A program made the translations under genes and the position numbers. A stretch of 64,000 bases of DNA from Ptychodera flava (Eukaryota; Hemichordata; Enteropneusta; Ptychoderidae), in contig NC_091929.1 in NCBI RefSeq assembly GCF_041260155.1, forward strand, positions 26,102,080 through 26,166,079, written 5' to 3'. The notes beneath the pieces are model-generated. The model had not been told where the DNA came from, ran no database searches, and worked only from the letters and a program-made list of their open reading frames with translations. Positions 12,490 to 24,700 of this stretch are shown here, one piece after another; position 1 is the stretch's first letter, and each line of letters starts with the position of its first letter.

Positions 12490-12738
12490 TCAAAATTCAT
12501 CTTCCATGTCATGGACCACGTGACCAGAGGTACTCGGTATTGACAGGTCATGCAGTTCTATGGAAGGGAGAGTTGATTGACTTCTGCCAGCAGTCTCACA
12601 TTTTTTACGCTCCCTTGTCACCGTACTGCTTACAATCCAGCCATCTTCTTCATCGTCAGTACTGTATGTACTGAACGATATTTCATCAGGATCGTCATTA
12701 TCACTCCCATAGAAGCGGGAACGAATCGATCTCAAAAC
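12490..12738 (-). CDS. Gene B exon 26: cytoplasmic tail and stop
   Basis: The exon reads V-L-R-S-I-R-S-R-F-Y-G-S-D-N-D-D-P-D-E-I, then S-F-S-T-Y-S, a Ser/Thr/Asp-rich middle, L-P-S-I-E-L-H-D-L-S-I-P and an acidic end D-M-E-D-E-F before TGA. Basic residues sit next to the membrane, followed by likely phosphorylation sites. Acceptor CATCAG joins in phase 0 to the microexon. Gene C has the same tail with short indels. Confidence 0.92.
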   Translation of the reverse strand, partial: VLRSIRSRFYGSDNDDPDEISFSTYSTDDEEDGWIVSSTVTRERKKCETAGRSQSTLPSIELHDLSIPSTSGHVVHDMEDEF

Positions 12739-15700
12739 CTGATGAGGGGAACAAAGATTCCGAATTGAAATGATACTACCGACACTGTCCAATCACCTGT
12801 GCTTTGCCTGATTGCATCATCTTTTGTTTGCAATCTCAGTGTGTATGCAAGCAGTCGCTATCATGTTGTCAAGTCGAAATATCACAGGAGCAAAGGCTAA
12901 CGACTAAAGTCATCTTCAAAATATTTTCACCCTAACATCTCGTTCAAAATATTGAGGTTAATATGGCAGCCAAATAAACATATCAGAAGAATACTCACGA
13001 CTTTGTTGGTCGCAAAATATCCAAGGTAGCATACTGAACCCTGAGAAATAATAGACAATAACGCTTATTTAGGAAGTCAAAAGAACTGCATTTCAAATAA
13101 AAATAAAAAAAATCCAAACACTAGATAGTTTTCGCCGGATCCTTAATCGTCGCACTGTGGTATAATTTTGGAGTTTCTATAGCACTACTTGTGTGACATA
13201 AAAATTCATGTATGTTTCTGAAGAATGCTTACATTTAAAATGAACGGGATAGAGGTCAAGGGTGAAACTGTTTGAGTGTTAGAGATGGGGGATAAGATTG
13301 TTGAGTTTGATATAGCCATTTCTGTTTCTTCATGTCGTTATGTCTTCGTTTCTTCATGATCATCTTTCAATTATTGCTTTCCTTTTAAATGTCATGTCGG
13401 AATGTATGCTGATGAAGATTTCGAACATTACGACTGTTAAACTTGCTCATGCTGAAGTTCTGAATAGCTATGTCTATTTTCGGAATGCCGAGTTACCATA
13501 AGATGAATCAACAACGACTGTTTTTACAGTTAAGTAAAATTTACCGTTCTTATTGTAGTGAAATGTTTATTAAGACGCGAGGCATTTTAGATCAACAAAT
13601 TGAATTTATCATCAATTGAAACTGCCACAACGAAAAGGAAAGAGTGCAACAATTCGATGTTTGTCACACATTTCTTTCCGTCTACAGTGCCTTATATAAT
13701 GCACGTTTTTTCATCTAAGACGTAAAGCAATACAGACTGATAAAATATTATAGCAACTTCTTTCATAAAGTATTCTCCATGTAAATTTATTATTTCCTTA
13801 ACTGATTCTTATGTATTGTTTGTATTGTATTGAGTATTGTATTGTATTGCTTTGTATTTTATTGCTTTGTATTGTATTGTATTGTATTGTATTGTATTGT
13901 ATTGTATTGTATTGTATTGTATTGTATTGTATTGTATAGTATTGTATTGTATTTTGCTTTGTTGTATAGTGTAGTGTTGTTTTGTGTTTTGTTGTCTGTG
14001 TCGTATTGCATTGCATTGCATTCGATGTATTGTATTTTGTATTGTATTGTATTGTATTGCATTGCATTGTATTGTATTGTATTGTATTGTATTGTATTGT
14101 ATTGTATTGTATTGTATTGTATTGTATTGTATTGCATTGTATTGTATTGTATTCAATGTTTTCTATTGTATTGTTTGGGGTAATGCAACGGCAAATAATC
14201 TTGACAAAGTTTATACTCTTCAAAAACGGGCGTTACGCACACTTTTTGAGTTATCAATTGATTTTCCCTCAAATGCTTTATTTTTACATTCAATGTTATG
14301 TCGATTAGACAAAGAATTTTTTATTTCATGGCACTTTTAAGTTTCAAATGTATGAATGGTAATGCTCCACAATATTTATTTAATTTATTTACTCCACAAA
14401 GTAATGTTCATGATTATGTTGTGGCAGTTTCGTTGTGGCATTGGTATTTACCTTTGGATATTTGGCGCTTTATAAATTTGTTAGATAGATAGATAGATAG
14501 ATTTTACACGCTCTACTGCACGTGAGAATTGTCATATACCAAGATGTGTTTTAGGCACTGGACAACGTAGTTTTCAATTTGACCGGTCTGTACACATTCA
14601 AAATATGTTAAAAGAAATGTTCCCTTTAATATGCTTTTGTTTTCTTGTATTGACAGATGTATTTTTTCCTTTTTTCGAAAAATTGTATGAGCCCCGATGA
14701 AAATTGCTATTTCAGTAACTCGGCCGCTCAGTAAAAAAGTAAATAAATAAAAAATAAAATAAAAATAAATCAAATATTGTATTGTATTGTATTGTATTGT
14801 ATTGTGTTTTGCTTTGTTGTATAGTGTAGTGTTGTGTTGTGTTGTCTGTGTCGTATTGCATTGCATTGCATTCGATGTACTGTATTTTGTATTGTATTGC
14901 ATGCATTGCATTGTATTGTATTGTATTGTATTGTATTGTCTTGTCTTGTCTTGTCTTGTCTTGTCTTGTCTTGTCTTGTCTTGTCTTGTATTGAATTGTA
15001 TTGTATTGTATTATATTGTCTTGTCTTGTCTTGTCTTGTCTTGTATTGTATTGTATTGTATTGTATTGTATTGTATTGTATTGTATTGTATTGTATTGTA
15101 TTGTATTGTATTGTATTGTATTGTATTGTATTGTTTGGGGTAATGCAACGGCAAATAATCTTGACAAAGTTTATATTCTTCAAAAACGGGCGTTACGCAC
15201 ACTTTTTGAGTTATCAATTGACTTTCCCTCAAATGCTTTACTGTTTACATTCAATGTTATGTCGATTAGACAAAGAATATTTTATTTCATGGCACTTTTA
15301 AGTTTCAAATGTATGAATGGTTATGCTCCACAATATTTATTTAATTTATTTACTCCACAAAGTAATGTTCATGATTATTTTACACGCTCTACTGCACGTG
15401 AGAATTGTCATATATCAAGATGTGTTTTAGGCACTGGACAGCGTAGTTTTCAATTTGACCGGTCTGTACACATTCAAAATATGTTAAAAGAAATGTTCCC
15501 CTTTAATATGCTTTTGTTTCTTGTGTATTGTATTGTATTGTATTGTATTGTATTGTATTGTATTGTATTGTATTGTATTGTATTGTGTTGTGTTGTATTG
15601 TGTTGTGTTGTATTGTATTGTGTTGTATTGTATTGTATTGTATTGTATTGTATTGTATTGTATTGTATTGTATTGTGTTGTATTGTATTGTATTGTATTG

Positions 15701-18700
15701 TATTGTATTGTATTGTATAGTGTAGTGTAGTGTAGTGTAGTGAAGTTTAGTGTAGTGTAGTGTAGTTTAGTGTAGTGTAGTGTAGTGTAGGTTACGTATT
15801 ATTACGTATTGTGTTTTTACGCACTGTGTTGTATGCAATGTACTATATTACATTATTTATCGTAAGTCCTGAGCCTCTAAATTTGCCTTTCACATTTTCC
15901 AAAGTAAATTAAGTTTAACATACTTACCACGAAAAAGCTGGCCATAGCGAAGGTGTAACCAAAGAGAAGATTGGTTGTGATATCCTGTAAACCCAGTACC
16001 CAAGCCACAGAAAAGCTTGGAAGAAGGAGGCCAATACGAAAGAATTCATCCCTGTAAAACAATTGTATGACTTGTTGACCTGTCAGTAACACAACCTGCC
16101 AGTTTTGGCCGTACAATATGCGCTTATAATAACTTTGTTTATTGCAGTCTTATATTTTTGCAAAATTCCTCATCAAAATGTCTTCTCACTTGATGTGTGG
16201 TAAATAATAAATATGAAGAGCTATCATCTATGGCATGAGTTACGCACCATAAAATGTACCAAGGCCCAGAACCATAGGTGAACACCAGATAGTCGAACTT
16301 GCAGTAGCTATACATTGTCAAGAGCCAGCAATGCTGTTTACAGATTGACAAATAAAAAATTACAAAGTGATAATTATGTAAATAACGCCCTGACGGAAGA
16401 AACAGCTTTGAGAATTACAACCAGCATCGATATGGAGCAACAAATGCGTGCTAGTATTTTGCCCAGATACAAGAAAGTGTAGCATGCCAACAGCGTTGGA
16501 ACTTGAACTCCTTAATGACACCCGTTTCGTTAAAGAAACCATGATCACCACCATGTAGTTTTATTGTGTTTTGTGGAGATAATGTATTGTGGATATATTT
16601 CCATTATAAAGTTTTCATAAAGTGTCATACCAGTGTAATTATTGCGGCAGGAGCAACGTTACACACAAAAAGTCCGATTTCGTCAGGTACGAAACAGCTG
16701 AAATATAAAAATACGGGTTAAACGTATACTCGACATAATATAAATAACAGAGAGTGTGAGTACTTTTGTAATCGTTTATGTACGCAGGGAAAGTACGAAT
16801 AAATTACAACAAATGACAACACAACATAACATACATAACATAATATAACATAACATAACATAAACAACATAAAATAACATTACATAACATCACACAACAC
16901 AACACAACACAACAAAACATTATAGAAACATTTTAACTGTCATAAAGTTCAGTAACTGTAGAGGCAGCGTGTATTAAAACCTGAGTCTACTCAAAACGTT
17001 AGCTTATGCCGCCTTGAAATCGTCGGGTTGACATGTTTACAATTAAAATCTCATGATGAACGGTAACCAGCAAAGCTAGTCGCGCCAGCGGCTAATTACC
17101 TATGAATACGCAGGTCCAATATATACTATGCGACTGACAGGAAGTGTAGCCGTCTGAACTCATGTGCGCCGCCATGGTTTTTTTGACTGCTTGTAAAAAA
17201 CAGAGACGAAACTATCACAGTATGACTTTTCACTCGCCATCAATAAAATATATCGCTTCCATTGCACAGTAATAGTATTCTCTACCTCGTCATCGATACG
17301 AAAGAGAAATCCGCCCTGCATATGAGGACTCACGCCAAGTATGCCAGGATTGACTTCACATTTAGAAAAGCGCCTCTGTGTCAAAACTAAAATTTACAAT
17401 TTGCCAGTTTTCAGACAGAAAGTTTTTCAGCCCGCAGTACTAGACGTTGTGCGCCGGCGTTTAGCAGTACAGTTGCTATGGCAAATACAATGACGGCATC
17501 ATACGGCCCTTATTGAACACAGTCGGTTGTCATCATCGTAAATTCAAAATGTTATCTATAAACATTGCCATTTATGCCAAAATTTTTGACAAATTAAAAC
17601 GGAAAATCTATACCTGCCCTGGTCTGACCAAGCGTACTGTACGCATCAGAAAGTGACCAAGTAAATTGGATGTTTTAATTTATTGTTTACGCAACTCGTG
17701 TGGTAATACTAATGTATAAAGCAAGTAAAAATTCATTCTATTTTATTCCCTCTTCTACTGATCGTGAATCAATAGTATTGACCATGTATTGGCATCAACT
17801 GTGCATCGTCAGATGGGAATAAAATTTATAATCTGAACCCTAAATAATATTAGAGAACATATGGTAACTTCAGCGTTAATTTTTGAATACATAAACAATA
17901 AAACTCACCCCTGTGCCAAGTCATAGCTTCTTGGCCACTTAAGTGCGAAGGTTAAGACAAGGATTAGTGGGATTATCCATCCAAAGACAACATAGCAAAC
18001 CCTGGTGGAAAAATGGAAAGCTTACATTTGTATAACCATTGAAAATATTTCTTATTCTCAATGTTCTTGGAAATAATGTATAAATAATATTTTTGCTAAC
18101 CTACTGTGAATAAGTATCTGAAGTCTGTACAGCGCCATCACCAGCTTAGACTCTCGCTGTTTATAGCGAGATTCAACTGAAAGGTTGTTTATGACACAAT
18201 CAAAATGCTGTAAATGAATTCCATGTCAGTCTCGTTTGCGACTTACTCATTAAGGCATTTGTGCTATTGGTAAACAAGGTCGCAAAACATTCAGATGCAT
18301 ACTCTCCTTTACTCAACCAGGTACACTGACTCCATTCAGGGGTTCCCAAGATATTATCCACAATGACGAAATATATGCGGTTTCACGTGCTATATCGTGC
18401 GATTCTGCAAGTGAACTTCCGAATTATTTAGAGCTTCATCTTATAGACTTAAAAAGCGGTCATCATTCTTTTAATCCATGCCAATGCCATTGTCAGCGAT
18501 AGATGTTCGCAACTATTGTAAGCCATTGTTGATGAATTATAAGATGCCACAAAATGACACTTTCTGGTCAATTATCATGTCCAAATACCAAATCGGAAAG
18601 CCTAATTATAATGATCTTCTAAAATTATGTCCACTCATCATAGAATATTTTTTCACCTGTTACCAAGTTAAACATGACCCATGTCAACTGAATGCGATTC

Positions 18701-21700
18701 CTAAGAAAATTTACAGGGTCTGGCCAACAGCCTATCATGAATAATTTTTGCACTTCAGTCAAAGCTTGGCCTGTGACATGGCTAATTCCGTATTTCTTTG
18801 TGTGCATATCCGTGACTAAATTGGCCTATTTCTGCTACTAATGTTTTGTTCTACTCATATCTCATACAGTGGACAGCCGAAGCTAATGGAAATTTGCATT
18901 GCATATATTCTTGTAAAAACCTATAGACCTGAAAATTTCTGTAGATGTTTTTTGCACAGTGACAGGTTCAGGGACCATTATTTGGCCCTTCAAAAAGTAA
19001 GTTTCTGTGAACAACATTTACTGAGCCTATAACCGCATTCTATTTTCTGAACGCCTATATATTTTCATATGTTTAGTTTTGTATTTTGAAATTATTGTTT
19101 GCATGGGGATCGTGTGACAGTAAACTTTGTGAAACTCTTATAATCGGTTTTACCTTTCCTGTACAAACGTTGCAGTGTTTGAGGTCAAAATTACTAGTAC
19201 CAACGATCGATAAGCTAATGATCTCGAAAAAATGTCGCGGATTTCATTATCTTTCCCTATAACACAATTGGAACTATTTTGTGATTATAAGATAAACGAT
19301 AAAGTCACAGAATATGCTCTCAAAGAGAGGGTTTACTCAAAGCATTTAGTAATTATCAATTTTTCTAGTGAAAATATCAAAACTGTAATTATCGAACTAA
19401 ATGTTAAAGTAGTATAAAAAAATTGTAGTATTTAAAGCCATCTGCTATTCAAAAATTGTAAATTTATCCTTTTTGACAATTTTTTAAGGATATTTCATCT
19501 CATTGATACACATTCTTGAAAATGTCAAGATTAAAGGTCAAAACTTGATGATTGCTGTATTGTTTAGAGGACCTCGATGCATTTGAAGGTTTCGGAATCA
19601 TATCTGATTGGTTCTTTACTATTTCAAACAATGTTTAAGGGGTCATATCTAAGTGGTCCCTTAAAGAGTTTAAGGGACACATCAGGGTGGTCCCCAAAAG
19701 TTTCAAGGACTCATGTGGGTGGTCCCTCAAAGTTTCAAGGTCACATTAGGATAGTCCTTGAAAGATTCGGGGACACCTCAGGTTGGTCCCTGAAAGTTTC
19801 AAGGACTCATCCGGGTGGTCCATGAATGTTTCAAGGACTCATCCGGGTGGTCCCTGAATGTTTCAAGGACTCATCTGGGTGGTCCCTGAATGTTTCAAGG
19901 ACTCATCCGGGTGGTCCCTGAATGTTTCAAGGACTCATCTGGGTGGTCCCTGAATGTTTCAAGGACTCATCCGGGTGGTCCTTGATAGTTTCAAGGTCAC
20001 TTTAGAGTGGTCTCTAAAAGATCCAGGGACATATCAGGGTGGTCCCTGAATGCTTCAAGGACTCGAGGTCTTTGAAAGTTTCACGGTCACATTTGGATAG
20101 TCCTCGAAAGATTCTAGTGAGTGTGCTAATTAATGTTGGTATTTGTATTTTGACTTAAACTAAACAAAACAGACAAATCAGTTACGTTTAATGGGTTCTC
20201 CTTTCCTAAGCGAGCGAAAAGCTAGACAAAAATGTAAGATTTGTTCGAGATGTATTTGATGATTGTGCAATCATCAATAATTCATGAAAGTTGCCCCCGC
20301 CTTCACACAAAAACACTGTTAGATTGATGATTTTTTAATAGATTATAACAAAATGCTCAAGATCTTATAATCACAAAATAGTTCCAATTGTGTTCTAGTT
20401 CTTTGTCACCGATGCTTAAAGGTGTTTGACTTCAGATCATTGGCAAGCCAGAAAATTGTTGATTCTTAAAAAGATCTACATCTTCAAAATATCAGAATTA
20501 TACAATCATTAACTAATCAATCAATCCATCTGTCGCTAGATCAATCAATCGATAAATAAATAAATTCATCAGTGAATCGACGAATCTTTTCTTAATCCCA
20601 TTCGGGAAATCAGCTTTGCGACAGTGACAACCATACGTATCACTCATAAAAATGAAAATTTAAAATACATGTATTAAAATCCGGGCAGCACACATTAAAA
20701 CTCATTAAAACACACCAAGGCTGAAATTAAGAATACACAAATGTACAAAACTAGTGAATTGTACGCAATCTTGTGAAAGTGCTGTTGACAATGAAGCATT
20801 TATGTCTGTTTGTTTTAAAATCGATGTTTTAAAACGACGACATGAGGGGTTATGGAATTCATATTCATGATGTAATGGATGCTGTACAGTCAGTACTCAC
20901 CTTGCATAGATATTCTTGTGCAGGGCAAAACGTAGCTTGAGAAAATGCTGCAGACAAAAATTGAAAACCCAGGAACAGGAACTAATGAGTGCGTAGTGAT
21001 GAAGAATGGCTGTCACACGACAACTTACCTGCAATCAATGAAATTCCAGATAGTAAAGGCACATAGTTTTCAATAAAATAATAGCATTGTTTTAAGAGAA
21101 AATTCAAGGATGCAACCTTTGTTCTTACCATAAACAGTCGAACGTGTTGAAATTCAAGTTTTTTAGACTACTATATTCGTTGTCTAATGACAAGTTTTGC
21201 TCTTGTGATAAAGAAGAGTAAACGGCCAAGTAATAGATAACGAAATATTGTATACATATTTGATTGATGTTTTTCAATTCACATTATAATAATAATGAAA
21301 ACGTGTTATTGTAAGTGAGGTGTTTCGTACCGTTCCCCTGTCCATGTTCAAAGCTATGACCAGCACGAAAAATTACAGCGCCAATGACAAGATGAGACTT
21401 GCACACAAAGTATTGATCTGTTTTTCAGTAAAATTCTAACATCGTTTCAGTAGAAAAATCAAGGATACAAACTTTGTTCTCACCGTAAACAGGTGAACTT
21501 GTAGAAATTCAAGTATTTTAGACTAATATATTCGTTTTCGTCTGATAGGTTTTGCTCCTATGACTTTAGGAGAGTAAAACACCAAGTAATAGATCACGAA
21601 ATATTTTATACATATTTGATTGACATGTTTCTATTAACAGAATAATAAGGTGTCCGTACCGTTCCCTTGTCCATGTTCAAAGCTGTGACCACCACGAAAA

Positions 21701-24700
21701 AATACAGCGTCAATGACAAGGTGAGACTTGCACACACAAAGTAGTGATCTGTTGTTATCCTACAGATAATCAGGAAATAGAAATAAAATTGCAGGGTTGT
21801 AGCAAATTATTCGTTTTGTGGTCACACATGTACCAATAAGCAACTCTTCGTGTACAATTTAGAAGTGAATTTTGTGTGATTTAGGGGAATATAAATCCTC
21901 AAATTCTGAAGTCTCCGTATTTTGTTATCACTTTCATCATGTTTGTATCTAGTATTTACCTGTGATTGTGATTGTGTGAGTCATTGTTCTACCAACATAA
22001 TCCAACAATATTCAAATATGACAAAAAATGGTGTTAGCTGGCTAATAGAATATGTACTAGTAACATTTCTTTTGGCACAGTTGTTATGGTAGTTAACAGT
22101 AAGGCGAGTAAATGACCAAACCGATTAGTGTCAATTCCAATAAAATAAGTAAATAAACAAGCGATCACATGCATGTCGACTTTATCTTTATAGTCAAGAT
22201 GTAGGAGCTTAACTTACTTAAGGGGCTTAAGGGGAAAAAATGATTTTAAAGTCTGTCGCAGCATCACCAACAATTTCAGGATCTTTTATGCTGCCGAGAA
22301 TGTACGAATGTGTATAAGTTGCGTGTCTGGCTTATTCTAATCTGGATCACTTTGAATATGTGTTTTAACAAGCAAAGGCCCCCTTGATAAGAAATATGCA
22401 AATATTGTAATTGATACATGGTGTTACACAAATGTGACCAAGTTTACATTTTTCTACTGATTTGGTCTTAGTGAAAAATGGTTGTGATCACAACGTGATA
22501 GTCAAAGTGATAGTCAAATAATGTATGAAATATTTAAAAAACAGAATATATGTATGTATGTATGTTATGAAGCGATAACAAAATTATACAAACTTATTCC
22601 ACAAACAAACATACAATCAATCAAATCTTCAAGTATGGCTGTTTTTCAGCTCATACACGATGCACGAGGCGCATCAAACTTTAGGAAAGGCAAAAATTCC
22701 ATTAATATATCGTCGGAAATACGCTATGGCAATATATATTCTTGCGTAACAGACTGCAAAAATTGTACGATTGTCTTTTCAAACATCTCGGCCGACAAGC
22801 GGAAATGTGTCAGCATACGAGAAGCAGACTGCCTAACCGGCACATTTATCACCTCTCCCGATGAACCGGACGACACGCACCCGCCGTCAGTGAGATGGAA
22901 ACATAAATTCATAGACATTAATGCGACCCTTTAAAATTGATGCCCCCATACGCACGCCATTCTCAGCAAATTTTCCTTATGATAATGGCTCGTTTTTTAG
23001 AACGAAATAGTTATCAGTTATATAGAGGTCTGACCTGATCGAGTGAACGGACTTAAAAGTCGCTGTTCCTGTTTGGCACATACAATGAGCGGTGTGCATG
23101 ATCGATGCAAGCTAGCTGGTGGCCACAATCGTAAATTGTTCAAAAACATAATTTACAACTAATAATCGAAAAAATGTTTGCAATTTCGTACGCAGGCGCC
23201 AAACTCTGGAATAACTACCACGTAATGTAAAAGCAAGTACTTCAAGAAATGCATTTACACATTCCCTAACAGAGCATCTTTTGAAAATGTAAAATATCAC
23301 GTAGGTATCTGTCTATTAATTTCTTGTATATGTTGTATCTTCACCAGTAACTGTCTCATTTAAGCCCTCGTATTATATAATTTCACGATTGGAACTAATT
23401 TGGGATAATTGGATGATGAAGTAATGCCAATTTAATCTACAAATGTTATCTCATCTGCTTTTCTTTTTACATTACACATTTGTTTTTATGATTAATTTGC
23501 AATATTGCAACATTCAGCTATACGGCACCTAACAATTTTGAGAAATTTGAAAAATATTAAAATCTAATTATCGCAAAATTGTTCCAACCGTGTTTAATGC
23601 AATGTAAGGAGAAATGGGGCCTGGCTCGATTAGCTGTAAGCTATTACTTCTAGCTTCCAATATTGCCAATACTATTTATAAATACATAATCGGATTTATT
23701 ACATGTTATGTACACAATTTAAATTGGTAAGTAAGTAAAAAAAGCGTGCTATAAGGATATAGTAAGCATTGGAGTTTGACATTTAGACCTCTACTATTAT
23801 TTTTCATGATGTAGTACGGCTTAGAATTCGCAATCCGTTGCGTTGAGCATCTAATTTCAAAGATCGTACCCAAGGGATTACACTAGTTACTGCTATATGG
23901 TCACAAAAATCGTAACATTATCAAAAAATAAGGATGGTCACAGTCTGAACAAGGTTTGACTTTGACTTTACGCGTTGTAGCATTCTTTGATTTTCGACAC
24001 CTTTGCTTTCCGTCACACGTTCACGCTGCAACAAAGATTTTGCGGATGTGCGCAAATTTAGGGGCCTATTCGCTGTCTTCCTACTTCAAATATGGCCGGT
24101 AAAGTAACATTATTAGTTGCCGTCGTCCTTAATTACTTCCGAATACAGTTTGTAATCACAATTTAAAGAACAGAGCTAGAAATTACTGATTTGACTTTTA
24201 TTCATTTGACAACTTATCTTCAGTTTTGCTCCATACCACAGTGCTCCTCCGTAGAATTCGCCGCTGCTCACCGTAACTCGACTCAAACATGGTACCCGAT
24301 CGCAAAATGATCAAATAGGTCAACCGCTACTGTAGCCACAAATTTCTAAAAGGAATACAACTTGACATCACAATCTTAGGCAGAGAACTCGATTTTACCA
24401 ATGTAATTTTGAAGAACATTTGACATCTTAAACATAAGTTAGCTTTTGAACGATTACAGTTTGACATAGATTTTGCCAATACCGATGTCGATTGCGGGCA
24501 CCACTCTGATTTTTGCCTCAGTATAATAAACACAGCGGTCGCTATAGATTGAGGCGTGTTTGTCAACATTGAGACGACCAAAATCAAACCAAACGGAGAT
24601 GAACCGAGCAGGAGCGACCAAAAAAGATCCGAAGAATTGTGAAAACGACCTGAAACAGGCCAAATTAGGGTCGGAAAGTTGCGACCAGTGATAAGATCAA

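Noticed and set aside
12577..12768. Plus-strand frame opposite the gene B tail exon
   Set aside because: Shadow of the conserved minus-strand exon, also mirrored at 58271-58543.
13798..15730. Open frames up to 239 codons rich in Y-C-I-V-L or Q-Y-N-T-I
   Set aside because: They come from ATTGT pentanucleotide arrays; only the LINE-derived inner segment is meaningful.
16248..16333. Exon read as extracellular loop 2 because of its C-W-L motif
   Set aside because: Exon order and phase put it after the TM5 start at 16631-16697, so it is TM5 end plus ICL3.
22521..22934. 137-codon plus-strand frame as a nested gene
   Set aside because: Antisense within an intron, no recognised domain, no initiator context; C-x-x-C spacing alone is not enough to call a retroelement.
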